A stretch of DNA of 7,535 nt from an uncultured Micromonospora sp. (GTDB taxonomy: Bacteria > Actinomycetota > Actinomycetes > Mycobacteriales > Micromonosporaceae), in the NCBI GenBank assembly GCA_937951935.1, contig CALGAM010000053.1:1-7535 (forward strand), in the 5' to 3' direction. The stretch's first letter is position 1. Each line of letters starts with the position of its first letter. The position numbers and the translations under genes were made by a program. Below the pieces are notes generated by a model. It was not told where the DNA came from. It worked only from the letters and a program-made list of their open reading frames with translations, and ran no database searches. Positions 1 through 6,242 of this stretch are shown here, in pieces.

Positions 1-1547
1 CGCGCGTACTCGGCGTAGCTGAGGCCGGCGGTGCGCAGGACGTGCCGCTGGCCGCCGAAGAGCACGGTGAACTGCACGGCGACGAAGCCGCCGAAGAGCA
101 GGGTCAGCCCGGCGATCGGCGGTGCCCATTCGAGGACGCCGAACCGGCGCTTGGCCGGCCTGTCCACGGTGGAGAGGTCGGGCGGGGCGGAGATCGTGTA
201 GACGGCGGCGACCGCGATCAGCCCACCGACGACCGAGAGGAAGATCCACCGGAACACCGTGCCGACCCCGATCTCCGGCACGACCTCGTCGAGGATCACG
301 GAGAAGGCGGCGTCGGCCGAGGAGAGCAACGCACCGAAGACCAGCAGGACGGCGGCGGTCGCTACGACCGCCCTGGTGACCCGCCAACCCGTCCGGCGCT
401 CGCCGGAGCCGGTCCGCAGGTGTTTGCGCACCCACGGCAGTCCACGCAACGCCGCGAACGGCGCGGCGACCAGACCGAACAGGATCGAACGGACGAGCCG
501 TCCGCCGACGATGGCCAGCGTGGTGCAGCCGAGGGCGCCGAAGACGCAGAGCGTCACCAGCCACCACGCGTTGCGGAAGGCGAGTACCGAGAGCAGGGCC
601 AGCGCGGCGGCTGCCCAGCCACCGCGGACCCACCGTTCGGCGCGGGGCAGGTTGGCGGCGGCCCGCCGGACCGCGACGACCACGCCGACGGTCAGGACGA
701 GCCAGCCGAGCAGCCAGCCGATGCCGGTCCGGCTCAGCGGCACGAAGAACGCCAGGCCCAGGGCTCCGGCGAGGACGGACGCGGGCACCGCCCACCCCTG
801 TCCGACCGGCGGCCCCGGCCACCAGGACTTCAGGAGCGACGGCGGGCGCGGTACGGACGTGAAGGCGAACGGTGGCGGCGCGGGCGCGAGCCCCGGCCCG
901 ACCCGGGACGGTGTCGCGGGACGGCCGGGCGAGCCGTCCGGCCGGGTACCACCGTCCGGCGCGGCGGGCGTGGGGGTCGGGGATGTGGTGGCCGCGGCTG
1001 CGGCGGCCGGGGGAGTGGACGCCGCTGGTGGCGTTGGCGTGGCGGGCGGGGTGGCGGCTGTCGCCGGTGTGTCCGCTGCCGTGTCCGCCGGTGGTGTGGC
1101 GGCTGCCGGCGTGGACGTCCGCGTGCCGGCTGGCGTGACACCCGGCTCGGTCGGCTGCGCGACCGGCAGGAACAGCGCGTAGCCACGGGTGCCCGGCGGA
1201 ACCCTCACCGGGATCGCCCAGGCGGGTTCGCCGTCGCGTCCCGGCCACGCCACCGTCGGAACCGGTCCGTCGGCAGGCGGCATCACCGGGATCGCCCAGG
1301 CGGGTTCGCCGTCGCGTCCCGGCCACGCCACCGTCGAGACCGGTCCGTCGGTGGGCGGCATCACCAGCAGGTACGGCGTGAGATCGTGGGAAGGGTCACC
1401 GGACGGCGTCGACCCGGCGGTGCCGGACGACGGGGTGTCGGGGACTTCGGACGATCCGCCCGCGACTCGTGCGGCCTCGGCGGGTCGGGCCTCGGCGGGT
1501 CGGGCCTCGGCCGGCGAGTCGTCGGGTTGGGATGGCGGCTCGGACAC
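1..1547 (-). CDS. DUF4153/DUF4173-type polytopic membrane protein (3' end outside window)
   Basis: I read this minus-strand frame by hand. It opens at a GTG (1547-1545), with an AGGAG ribosome-binding site about 5 nt upstream, and stays open to the left edge (about 515 codons), so the C-terminus is missing. Residues 1 to about 240 are low-complexity Pro/Ala/Thr/Gly-rich and presumably disordered. They include three RPAEA pentapeptides near residues 13-25 and a 26-residue tandem duplication. From about residue 250 there are roughly eight hydrophobic helices, for example in LAGALGLAFFVPL and IFLSVVGGLIAVAAVYTI. The last visible residues, GLSYAEYA, match the conserved GLtYAEYaR motif I recall from DUF4153/DUF4173 proteins. 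The family is of unknown function; the protein would sit in the cytoplasmic membrane with its long N-terminal tail on one side. The gene is divergent from the HAD gene. The family call rests on this motif plus topology. Confidence 0.8.
   Translation of the reverse strand, partial: MSEPPSQPDDSPAEARPAEARPAEAARVAGGSSEVPDTPSSGTAGSTPSGDPSHDLTPYLLVMPPTDGPVSTVAWPGRDGEPAWAIPVMPPADGPVPTVAWPGRDGEPAWAIPVRVPPGTRGYALFLPVAQPTEPGVTPAGTRTSTPAAATPPADTAADTPATAATPPATPTPPAASTPPAAAAAATTSPTPTPAAPDGGTRPDGSPGRPATPSRVGPGLAPAPPPFAFTSVPRPPSLLKSWWPGPPVGQGWAVPASVLAGALGLAFFVPLSRTGIGWLLGWLVLTVGVVVAVRRAAANLPRAERWVRGGWAAAALALLSVLAFRNAWWLVTLCVFGALGCTTLAIVGGRLVRSILFGLVAAPFAALRGLPWVRKHLRTGSGERRTGWRVTRAVVATAAVLLVFGALLSSADAAFSVILDEVVPEIGVGTVFRWIFLSVVGGLIAVAAVYTISAPPDLSTVDRPAKRRFGVLEWAPPIAGLTLLFGGFVAVQFTVLFGGQRHVLRTAGLSYAEYA
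1206..1361. repeat. 78-bp tandem duplication inside the membrane-protein gene
   Basis: Two head-to-tail 78-bp units, 1206-1283 and 1284-1361, differ at only about four positions. Because 78 is a multiple of three, the reading frame is kept and 26 residues are duplicated. Each unit, read on the minus strand, encodes VAWPGRDGEPAWAIPV followed by MPPADGPVPT or a near-identical variant. The high identity implies a recent duplication or ongoing homogenisation. Confidence 0.9.
1474..1513. repeat. 15-bp in-frame minisatellite (about 2.7 copies)
   Basis: The unit gcctcggcgggtcgg starts at 1474, 1489 and 1504; the last copy is partial. Read on the minus strand it encodes the pentapeptide RPAEA, near the N-terminus of the DUF4153/DUF4173-type protein. 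Confidence 0.8.
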
Positions 1548-1663
1548 AGGCTCTCCTCATTCGGGTCTCGTACTGTGGACCGAATCCGCCGGGAGTATCG
1601 TTCCCGCGATCAAACGTCCGGCCCGCGGTCCCGGCGTGACGGTCGTGGCGCGAGAATGGCGCC
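1548..1663. promoter_or_regulatory. Divergent intergenic region between membrane-protein and HAD genes
   Basis: These 116 bp lie between two divergent starts, so they should hold both promoters. I see no convincing -35/-10 pair. Two small inverted repeats are present: ATTCGG (1559-1564) with CCGAAT (1580-1585), and CGGGA (1590-1594) with TCCCG (1602-1606). Either could be an operator, but both are short enough to be chance in GC-rich DNA. Confidence 0.35.
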
Positions 1664-2464
1664 GTGCTTCCTCCACCCCGCGCACTGTTGTTGGACTTCG
1701 GCGGCGTTCTCGTCGACGAGGCTCCGCGTTCCCGCAACACGCCGCCCGCCATACGGCCCAAGCTGCTTCGGCAGCTCGAAGAACTGGTCGGCGGTGTGGT
1801 GCCGGTGGAGCGGATCACGCGCGACGTCGTCGACGGTGGTCGCCGGTACGCCCGCTGGCGCGACGCGACCAGCGGCGAGCCGCGGCCCGTTGAGCTGAGC
1901 CACGAACAGGTCTGGGACGACTTCGTGGTGGCCGACTGGCCGGAGGCGGCCCGGGAGGCCGTACGCCGGGAGGCGACCTCGCTGAGCTACGCCTGGTCGT
2001 GGCGGGACGACTGGGCCGTGCGGCCGGGGATTCCCGAGGCGCTCCGTGTCGCGACCGCCGCCGGGCTGCCGCTCGCCGTGGTGAGCAACGCGCTCTGCGG
2101 GGCCGCCCACCGGGACTTCCTCACCGCCGCCGGGCTCGGCGACATGTTCGCCGTCCAGCTCTACAGCGACGAGGTCGGGCTGCGGAAGCCCAATCCGGAG
2201 CTGGCGTGGCAGGCGGCGCGCGCCGTCGGCGTACCGATCGAGGAGTGTTGGTTCGTCGGCGACATGGTGGACCGCGACATCATGTGTGCCCGCCGCGCCG
2301 GCGCCGGTGCCGCCGTGCTGATGCGGTCACTCCGTACCGACCGGAGGCGCGACGCGTCGGAGCAGGCCGGGCCGGAGGAGTCTGGACCGGAGCGGGTGCC
2401 CGACGCCGTCGTCGACGACGGGCACGGGCTGCGCGACCTCCTCGACCGCGCGCTCGGCCGCTGA
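1664..2464 (+). CDS. HAD-superfamily hydrolase (subfamily IA-like)
   Basis: This 266-residue cytoplasmic protein shows all four haloacid dehalogenase motifs. Motif I is LLLDFGGVLVD with nucleophile D11. Motif II is VVSNA with S141. Motif III is LRKPNPE with K175. Motif IV is FVGDMVDRD with D200 and D204. The residue two after the nucleophile is Gly (DFGGV) rather than the usual acid Asp. The same position is Gly in the DxGN motif of E. coli YihX, an active sugar-phosphate phosphatase, so activity is not excluded. Residues about 15-120 form the helical cap, and residues about 225-250 are a charged linker. The substrate cannot be read from the sequence; a phosphatase is the most likely role. 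The GTG start at 1664 has only a weak upstream purine stretch; the ATG at 1656 is in another frame. A hairpin follows the stop, so the gene is probably monocistronic. Confidence 0.9.
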   Translation: MLPPPRALLLDFGGVLVDEAPRSRNTPPAIRPKLLRQLEELVGGVVPVERITRDVVDGGRRYARWRDATSGEPRPVELSHEQVWDDFVVADWPEAAREAVRREATSLSYAWSWRDDWAVRPGIPEALRVATAAGLPLAVVSNALCGAAHRDFLTAAGLGDMFAVQLYSDEVGLRKPNPELAWQAARAVGVPIEECWFVGDMVDRDIMCARRAGAGAAVLMRSLRTDRRRDASEQAGPEESGPERVPDAVVDDGHGLRDLLDRALGR

Positions 2465-2477
2465 ACCGGCCCGGGGA

Positions 2478-2509
2478 CCGGGTGGCGTCGGAATCCCGAC
2501 ACCACCCGG
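2478..2509 (+). terminator. Hairpin terminator after the HAD gene
   Basis: Arms 2478-2491 and 2496-2509 pair at 13 of 14 positions (only c2486/a2501 fails) around a 4-nt loop, AATC. The hairpin starts 13 nt after the HAD stop codon. There is no T-tract, which is common for actinobacterial hairpin terminators. Confidence 0.65.
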
Positions 2510-2542
2510 CGGCGCCAGCACGACGACCACCGGTGCGAACGG

Positions 2543-2986
2543 GTGGTGTCCGTCCGATGTGGACGGCGGGGCTTCAGCCCGTCGTTCCTGGTCTACATGA
2601 ACCTGCGACCCGGCGACATCATGGCGATCAAGTACACGAGTGGCGGCTCCGGCAGCGGGCACATGGCGATCGTCGGGCCGGGCAGTCACCTGTACGACGA
2701 CTCCCACCCGACCTACCGCCAGTGGGCGATCCGGGTCATGGACAGCACCAACAGCCCGCACGGCGACCCGGGTGCCGACCCGGCGTACCCGGACACCCGG
2801 CACTACTACGACACCGACGCGCACGAGTGGACCGAGGGCACCGGTGCGGGCATGGGCTGGATGTTCATCCGGACCAGCCGGGCCACCGGCGAGATCGTCG
2901 CGCACCGGTGGAGCAGCAGCTCCAGCACCTGGTACGACCAGAGCACCCGCCCGATCGTCTTCGGGCGGTACGACCCGTACGCCTGA
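2543..2986 (+). CDS. NlpC/P60- or CHAP-like C-terminal fragment, probably N-terminally truncated
   Basis: A 147-residue frame. Residues 20-147 look like the second half of a papain-fold peptidase-like domain: NLRPGDIMAIKY at 20-31, GHMAIVG at 39-45 with candidate catalytic H40, and MDSTNSPHG at 66-74. A TGAGMGWMFI strand and a WSSSSSTWY tail follow. In this fold the catalytic Cys sits in a DCSGF-type segment well before the GDI motif, usually behind a signal peptide. Neither is present; the only Cys is C6 in a non-matching context. The frame is open back to the HAD stop at 2462-2464, but those codons look non-coding and contain the terminator. No good ribosome-binding site precedes GTG 2543, nor the internal ATG 2597. 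I infer a decayed or truncated secreted hydrolase. Family assignment is by motif memory and is moderately sure. Confidence 0.55.
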   Translation: MVSVRCGRRGFSPSFLVYMNLRPGDIMAIKYTSGGSGSGHMAIVGPGSHLYDDSHPTYRQWAIRVMDSTNSPHGDPGADPAYPDTRHYYDTDAHEWTEGTGAGMGWMFIRTSRATGEIVAHRWSSSSSTWYDQSTRPIVFGRYDPYA

Positions 2987-3018
2987 CTCCACCCGACTCC
3001 CGACCGCACGGGACCGAC

Positions 3019-3060
3019 GGCGCCGGCCGACGATGGAGAACACCATCGCCGGCCGGCGCC
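3019..3060 (+). terminator. Long GC-rich hairpin terminator
   Basis: Arms 3019-3036 and 3043-3060 pair at 17 of 18 positions (a3030/c3049 is the only mismatch) around a 6-nt loop, AGAACA. It lies 32 nt after the stop of the 147-residue frame. Its position fits a terminator for that gene; it has no T-tract. Such a strong site suggests the upstream locus is or was transcribed. Confidence 0.65.
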
Positions 3061-3469
3061 GGAGTTCTCCGGGATCTGGTACGCGTGCCGCCGACGAGAA
3101 ACGATTGCCCGGCCGGACGCGTCGCAGACGCCGTACGTCGTCAGCGGCGCGGGATCCCGGCCGCCGACTGCCATCTCCGGCCCGACGTTGACCACACCAG
3201 AGGAGAAGGCGCGGGCGGTGCCGCCAGGCACCTGCCGGTGCTCCCGGGCCGTCCATGGCACAGATCACACCTGCGTGTCAGGGCCGATGGATATCGATTA
3301 CCTGTGGTAGGGAAACCACTCCTCGGCGGATTTGTGATTGAGGTATATCGATCTGCGTGATCTCTTGTTGTGCCGGTGACGTCGCCTGAACTCGATATGG
3401 GGCTGCGAGGAGCAAAGGTGACTGTCTATGGTCTGACCACCGTCCATTGACCAACATTGGGGTGCGGGT
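3061..3469. promoter_or_regulatory. Gene-poor region; AT-rich right half is the probable LamG promoter region
   Basis: I find no convincing gene here. Positions 3061-3260 are GC-rich with no recognisable protein. Positions 3285-3400 are distinctly AT-rich for this genome, as promoter regions often are. They contain ATATCGAT at 3291-3298 and 3345-3352, and the inverted form TCGATAT at 3392-3398. A small hairpin, GTGGT/ACCAC (about 3304-3319), lies between the first two. No clear -35/-10 pair was found. The LamG gene starts at 3470, so this is its likely control region. Confidence 0.4.
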
Positions 3470-4272
3470 ATGAGCTGTCGGTGGGGCCGTGGGCTGGCGG
3501 TGTTGGTGGCGGCCGGACTGGCCGGGGCCGGGCTGGTAATTGCCGGTCCGGACCGGGCCGCGGTCGCGGCGCCGGCTTGTACGGGGGTCACGTGCCGGTT
3601 CCCGGAGGACACGACGGCAGCTCGGGCCTGTGGCTGGACAACGAGTACTTCCCGGAGGACGGCTACACCGAGGCGACGGAGGAGTACGGCTGGAGCGCCG
3701 TCAAGATCGATGTGACACCGCCGGATGCCGACGGCAACGAGTTCACGGTCTGGCAGGAGACGCCGGTGTTGCGTACCGATGACTCGTTCACCATTTCCGC
3801 GTGGGTGGTACTGGACCGGCTGGATGGTGAGCGGACCGCGGTGTCGCAGCGGGGCGTGCACGAAAGCGCCGCCTGGCTCAGGTACTCGGCCCAGGACGGC
3901 AGGTGGACGTTCTCCGTCAGTGACGAGGACAGCACCACCACGGCGGTGGCGGCCGTCAGCTCCACGTCGGTTCCGGAAATCGGGGTGTGGACACACCTGA
4001 CCGGCGTGTACGACGCCTCCCGCGGCGAGATCCGGCTGTATGTCAACGGAGAACTGGAGGGCACCCAGGCGCTGTCGTTCAGGCCGATGGCGTCGTCAGG
4101 GCCGCTGCTCGTCGGTCGTGCGTTGTGGCACGACCAGCTCACCGACCCGTGGTCCGGCGGTATCGACGACGTCGCGGTGTACCAGAGCGCGCTGACCGAC
4201 GCCTCCGTACTCGACTGGTACAACGCCCAGGGTGCGGTGGTGCCCGGCACGACCGTGCTCCGCCGCGGGTAG
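3470..4272 (+). CDS. Secreted LamG (concanavalin A-like) domain protein, apparently frameshifted
   Basis: From ATG 3470 the frame encodes a classic signal peptide: MSCRWGRG, then a hydrophobic core LAVLVAAGLAGAGLVIAG, with cleavage probably after AVAA near residue 34. It continues as CTGVTCRFPEDTT, then becomes nonsense and stops at 3713-3715. The -1 frame becomes coding at about 3616 (GSSGLWLDNEYF) and runs to the TAG at 4270-4272. Joined at 3616 the product is about 267 residues. A LamG_3-like domain covers about residues 103-255: DDSFTISAWVVL, WTHLTGVYDA, IRLYVNGELEG and the closing GGIDDVAVYQSAL. It is presumably an exported carbohydrate- or surface-binding module. A TTG at 3457 opens the -1 frame but would give a Gly/Arg-rich start with no signal. 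The join could reflect a single lost G, a sequencing error or, less likely, recoding. Confidence 0.7.
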
Positions 4273-4285
4273 AAAGTTGGGTGCG

Positions 4286-4317
4286 CCGGCCCGCTCCGGG
4301 ACGCCGGAGCGGGCCGG
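4286..4317. terminator. Bidirectional hairpin terminator between convergent genes
   Basis: A perfect 14-bp stem (4286-4299 with 4304-4317) closes a 4-nt loop, GACG. It lies 13 nt after the LamG stop and 3 nt after the stop of the convergent minus-strand gene (4321), so it can serve both transcripts. Confidence 0.75.
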
Positions 4318-4320
4318 GGG

Positions 4321-4908
4321 TCACCTGCGACGGATGCGCAGCGTCTCGCGCAGCAGCAGCACTCCCACCAGGGTGGGCGGCACGGCGAGGGCGCCGGCGG
4401 CGTAGCCCAGCCACCGCAGCCAGAGCCGGGGCTCGACGTCGGCCCGGGCCAGCTTCCGGGCGCCGCGTCGGAGCCCCAGGTCGCCGACCCGGATGCTTCG
4501 GCCGACGTCGGCGGAGCTGAAGACGGCGCCGACGGTGGCCCGTTCGACCTCGCCACCGGACCAGACGATCTCGACCTCGCAACTGTCCCAGTAGCCGAAG
4601 CCGCGGACGCTGATCGGACCGCGCCGGTGGCACGACGTCACCGTGGCCTGGCCCTCGCGTCGGGCGTCCGCCATGTCCTGGCCGGCCAGCCTGCCCAGGG
4701 TGACGGCCACCCCGAACAGGCTGGCGGCGAGGACGAGCGTTCCGGCGAGGAACAGGAACGACCGGAGAGCACCGTTCTTCCGGCGTCCCACGACGGCGTC
4801 GACGTCCCGCGAGGCGGCCCCTCGGGTGCCGGTCTCGCCGTCCGGTTCGCGCTCCTGCGCGCGAATCTCGTTCAGCCGCCTGGCGAGCCGGTCGTCCGGC
4901 TGTTCCAC
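4321..4908 (-). CDS. Two-TM membrane protein, last gene of the type VII-like operon (possibly DUF6346)
   Basis: A 195-residue protein. Residues 1-48 are charged and cytoplasmic (DDRLARRLNEIRAQERE). TM1 is about 50-74 (FLFLAGTLVLAASLFGVAV) and TM2 about 163-187. The loop of roughly 90 residues between them has only two Cys, C93 and C110, flanking RRGPISVRGFGYWDS, which suits a disulfide if the loop is extracytoplasmic. The GTG start at 4908 is supported by GGGGAGG, which overlaps the stop codon of the upstream gene (TGA 4922-4920), so translation is likely coupled. It resembles small actinobacterial membrane proteins annotated DUF6346; I am not certain of that name and no function is known. 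Its position suggests a membrane accessory for the secreted products of the operon. Confidence 0.8.
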   Translation of the reverse strand: MEQPDDRLARRLNEIRAQEREPDGETGTRGAASRDVDAVVGRRKNGALRSFLFLAGTLVLAASLFGVAVTLGRLAGQDMADARREGQATVTSCHRRGPISVRGFGYWDSCEVEIVWSGGEVERATVGAVFSSADVGRSIRVGDLGLRRGARKLARADVEPRLWLRWLGYAAGALAVPPTLVGVLLLRETLRIRRR

Positions 4909-4919
4909 GCCGCCTCCCC

Positions 4920-5924
4920 TCAGAGCGGAAGCTTGATCGGCGTCGGGGCCGGGTTGTCACCCCGCAGGGTGTCGCCCGTCTGCCCGGCGTTCTGCGAGCC
5001 GTTGGTCTGGCTCGCCTGGCGCCCGGTGTTGACGACGACCTGGCCGATCGGGCCGTGCACCGCGGTGTGTCCCTGCCCGATCGTGTTGAACGCCCCCCGG
5101 AAGCCGTTGAGGCCGCTACCGCCGTGCTCGAGGACGGCCTGGATCCGGAACGCCTCCAGGCGCAGCGTGTTGCGGCTGGCCTGGCCGATCTGCGCGAGGA
5201 TGCTGTCGCACTGCTTGACGAGCACACCGATGCGCTTGATCGCCTCGAACAGCTGCCTGAGCAGGTTGAGGATCTTGCTGCTGGTCTTGCCGACCAGGAT
5301 GGCGACCTCGGCGGCGACCTTGGGGATCAGCACCACCGTGACGGCCTGGAGCGCCTTGGAGATGCAGGCACCGACGACCTCGGCGACGATGTCCCGGATC
5401 GTGTTGCGGACGACGCCGACCATCGCGCCGACGATGGTGGTCGCCTTGCTCATCGCGTCGGCGATCGCCCCGAGCGCCTGCACCGACTCGGCGTGGGTGC
5501 GGGCGAGCCTCCGGTAGGCCTCCGCCGCCTGCGACGTCCACTCGGCGGTGCTCCGGTTGACCTGGTCGACGAAGAAGTCGGTGGCCTCGTAGATGCGCCG
5601 TTCGATGTTGTACCAGGTCTGGGCGTGCCCCTCGATCGCCTTCGGGTCGCCGGCCAGCTTGTCCAGCGGCTCACGGAGGATGCTCACGTGCTCCATGAGC
5701 CAGCCGACACCGGCGGCGAAGACGGCCTGCAGGGGGTCCATGACCGCGCCGATGAAGGAGAGGCCGGCGGCGACCCCGTTGCCGGCGACGCCGAGCCAGT
5801 TCCCGCTCTGGATGCCGTCGACGATGCCGCGGGCCGCCTCGTAGAGGCCGGCACCCTCGTACGACTTCGTCTCGCCCTCCGGGGCGATCAGGCTCGGCCG
5901 GCTGATAACCGCGTGATCACTCAT
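4920..5924 (-). CDS. WXG100/EspA-like helical protein, candidate type VII secretion substrate
   Basis: A largely helical protein of 334 residues from ATG 5924, or 335 from GTG 5927, which abuts the previous stop. I prefer the ATG because an AGGTGA sits a few bases upstream. Counting from the GTG, residues 100-145 form the WXG-like hairpin: TWYNIERRIYEATDFF, then a turn at W130-T131-S132 and AAEAYRRLARTHAE. YEATD (113-117) fits the YxxxD/E type VII export signal. Hydrophobic helices follow at about 51-78 and 160-215. The tail from about 290 is Gly/Asn/Gln/Thr-rich, ending PIKLPL, and presumably flexible. Size and layout recall mycobacterial EspA/EspE (about 400 residues), which are co-secreted with EspC/EspF. 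The substrate role is inferred from fold, motif and neighbours; the sequence is not close to any named protein I recognise. Confidence 0.75.
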   Translation of the reverse strand: MSDHAVISRPSLIAPEGETKSYEGAGLYEAARGIVDGIQSGNWLGVAGNGVAAGLSFIGAVMDPLQAVFAAGVGWLMEHVSILREPLDKLAGDPKAIEGHAQTWYNIERRIYEATDFFVDQVNRSTAEWTSQAAEAYRRLARTHAESVQALGAIADAMSKATTIVGAMVGVVRNTIRDIVAEVVGACISKALQAVTVVLIPKVAAEVAILVGKTSSKILNLLRQLFEAIKRIGVLVKQCDSILAQIGQASRNTLRLEAFRIQAVLEHGGSGLNGFRGAFNTIGQGHTAVHGPIGQVVVNTGRQASQTNGSQNAGQTGDTLRGDNPAPTPIKLPL

Positions 5925-5927
5925 CAC

Positions 5928-6242
5928 TCACCTACCCGCAGCCTGGATTCGCTCGGCCGCCGCCCGGTCCGTGGTGTCGTTGTTGTCGGCCAACGCCCGG
6001 AGCAGCTCCGCCAGGTGCGCCGTGGCCTCCGCCCCGTTGTTGATCTCCGACACCGCCCAGTCCTGCAGCGGGTTGATCAGAGGCACGAACAACGGACTGC
6101 AGAGAACCCCGTACACCTCGTCATGCAGGTTGACGTACTCGGCTCCGGCCTTGGCCTCCCGCAGCATGGTGGCGGCCTCGTCCACCATCCGCGCGTGGCT
6201 GCGAACCTCCGCGGAGGAGAGCCTGATGTCTGGCTTCGTCAT
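5928..6242 (-). CDS. EspC-like small type VII secretion protein
   Basis: A 104-residue protein, almost exactly the size of mycobacterial EspC and EspF (about 103). The N-terminal segment DIRLSSAEVRSHARMVDEAATMLREA (broken here only by residue numbering, 5-30) is an amphipathic helix typical of the EspC family. A Pro-containing turn, LCSPLFVPLINPLQDW (47-62), leads to a second helix, EINNGAEATAHLAELLRAL (66-84). I see no exact YxxxD/E motif in its tail. The start ATG (6242-6240) overlaps the stop of the upstream gene as ATGA, which implies translational coupling. Its own stop abuts the next gene. Partnership with the larger helical protein next door is inferred from the EspA/EspC precedent. 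Confidence 0.75.
   Translation of the reverse strand: MTKPDIRLSSAEVRSHARMVDEAATMLREAKAGAEYVNLHDEVYGVLCSPLFVPLINPLQDWAVSEINNGAEATAHLAELLRALADNNDTTDRAAAERIQAAGR

Noticed and set aside
42..1898. 618-codon plus-strand open frame
   Set aside because: The product is Arg/Gly/Asp-rich with no domain. It is antisense to the real membrane-protein gene, which has a ribosome-binding site, TM helices and a family motif, and it also overlaps the HAD gene in another frame.
2562..2586. gggcttcagccc palindrome resembling subterminal hairpins of IS200/IS605 elements
   Set aside because: The stem is short and imperfect, with no transposase or accessory nuclease gene nearby and no second end found. It could be a scar beside the truncated gene, but the evidence is too thin.
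2327..3268. 313-codon minus-strand open frame
   Set aside because: Antisense shadow crossing two convincing terminators and two plus-strand genes; composition is unlike a real protein.
1999..3360. 453-codon plus-strand open frame
   Set aside because: Arg/Pro/Ala-rich shadow of the HAD gene and the 147-residue frame; it runs through two hairpins and has no recognisable domain.
3663..4556. 297-codon minus-strand open frame
   Set aside because: Antisense to the LamG domain and crosses the perfect bidirectional hairpin at 4286-4317.
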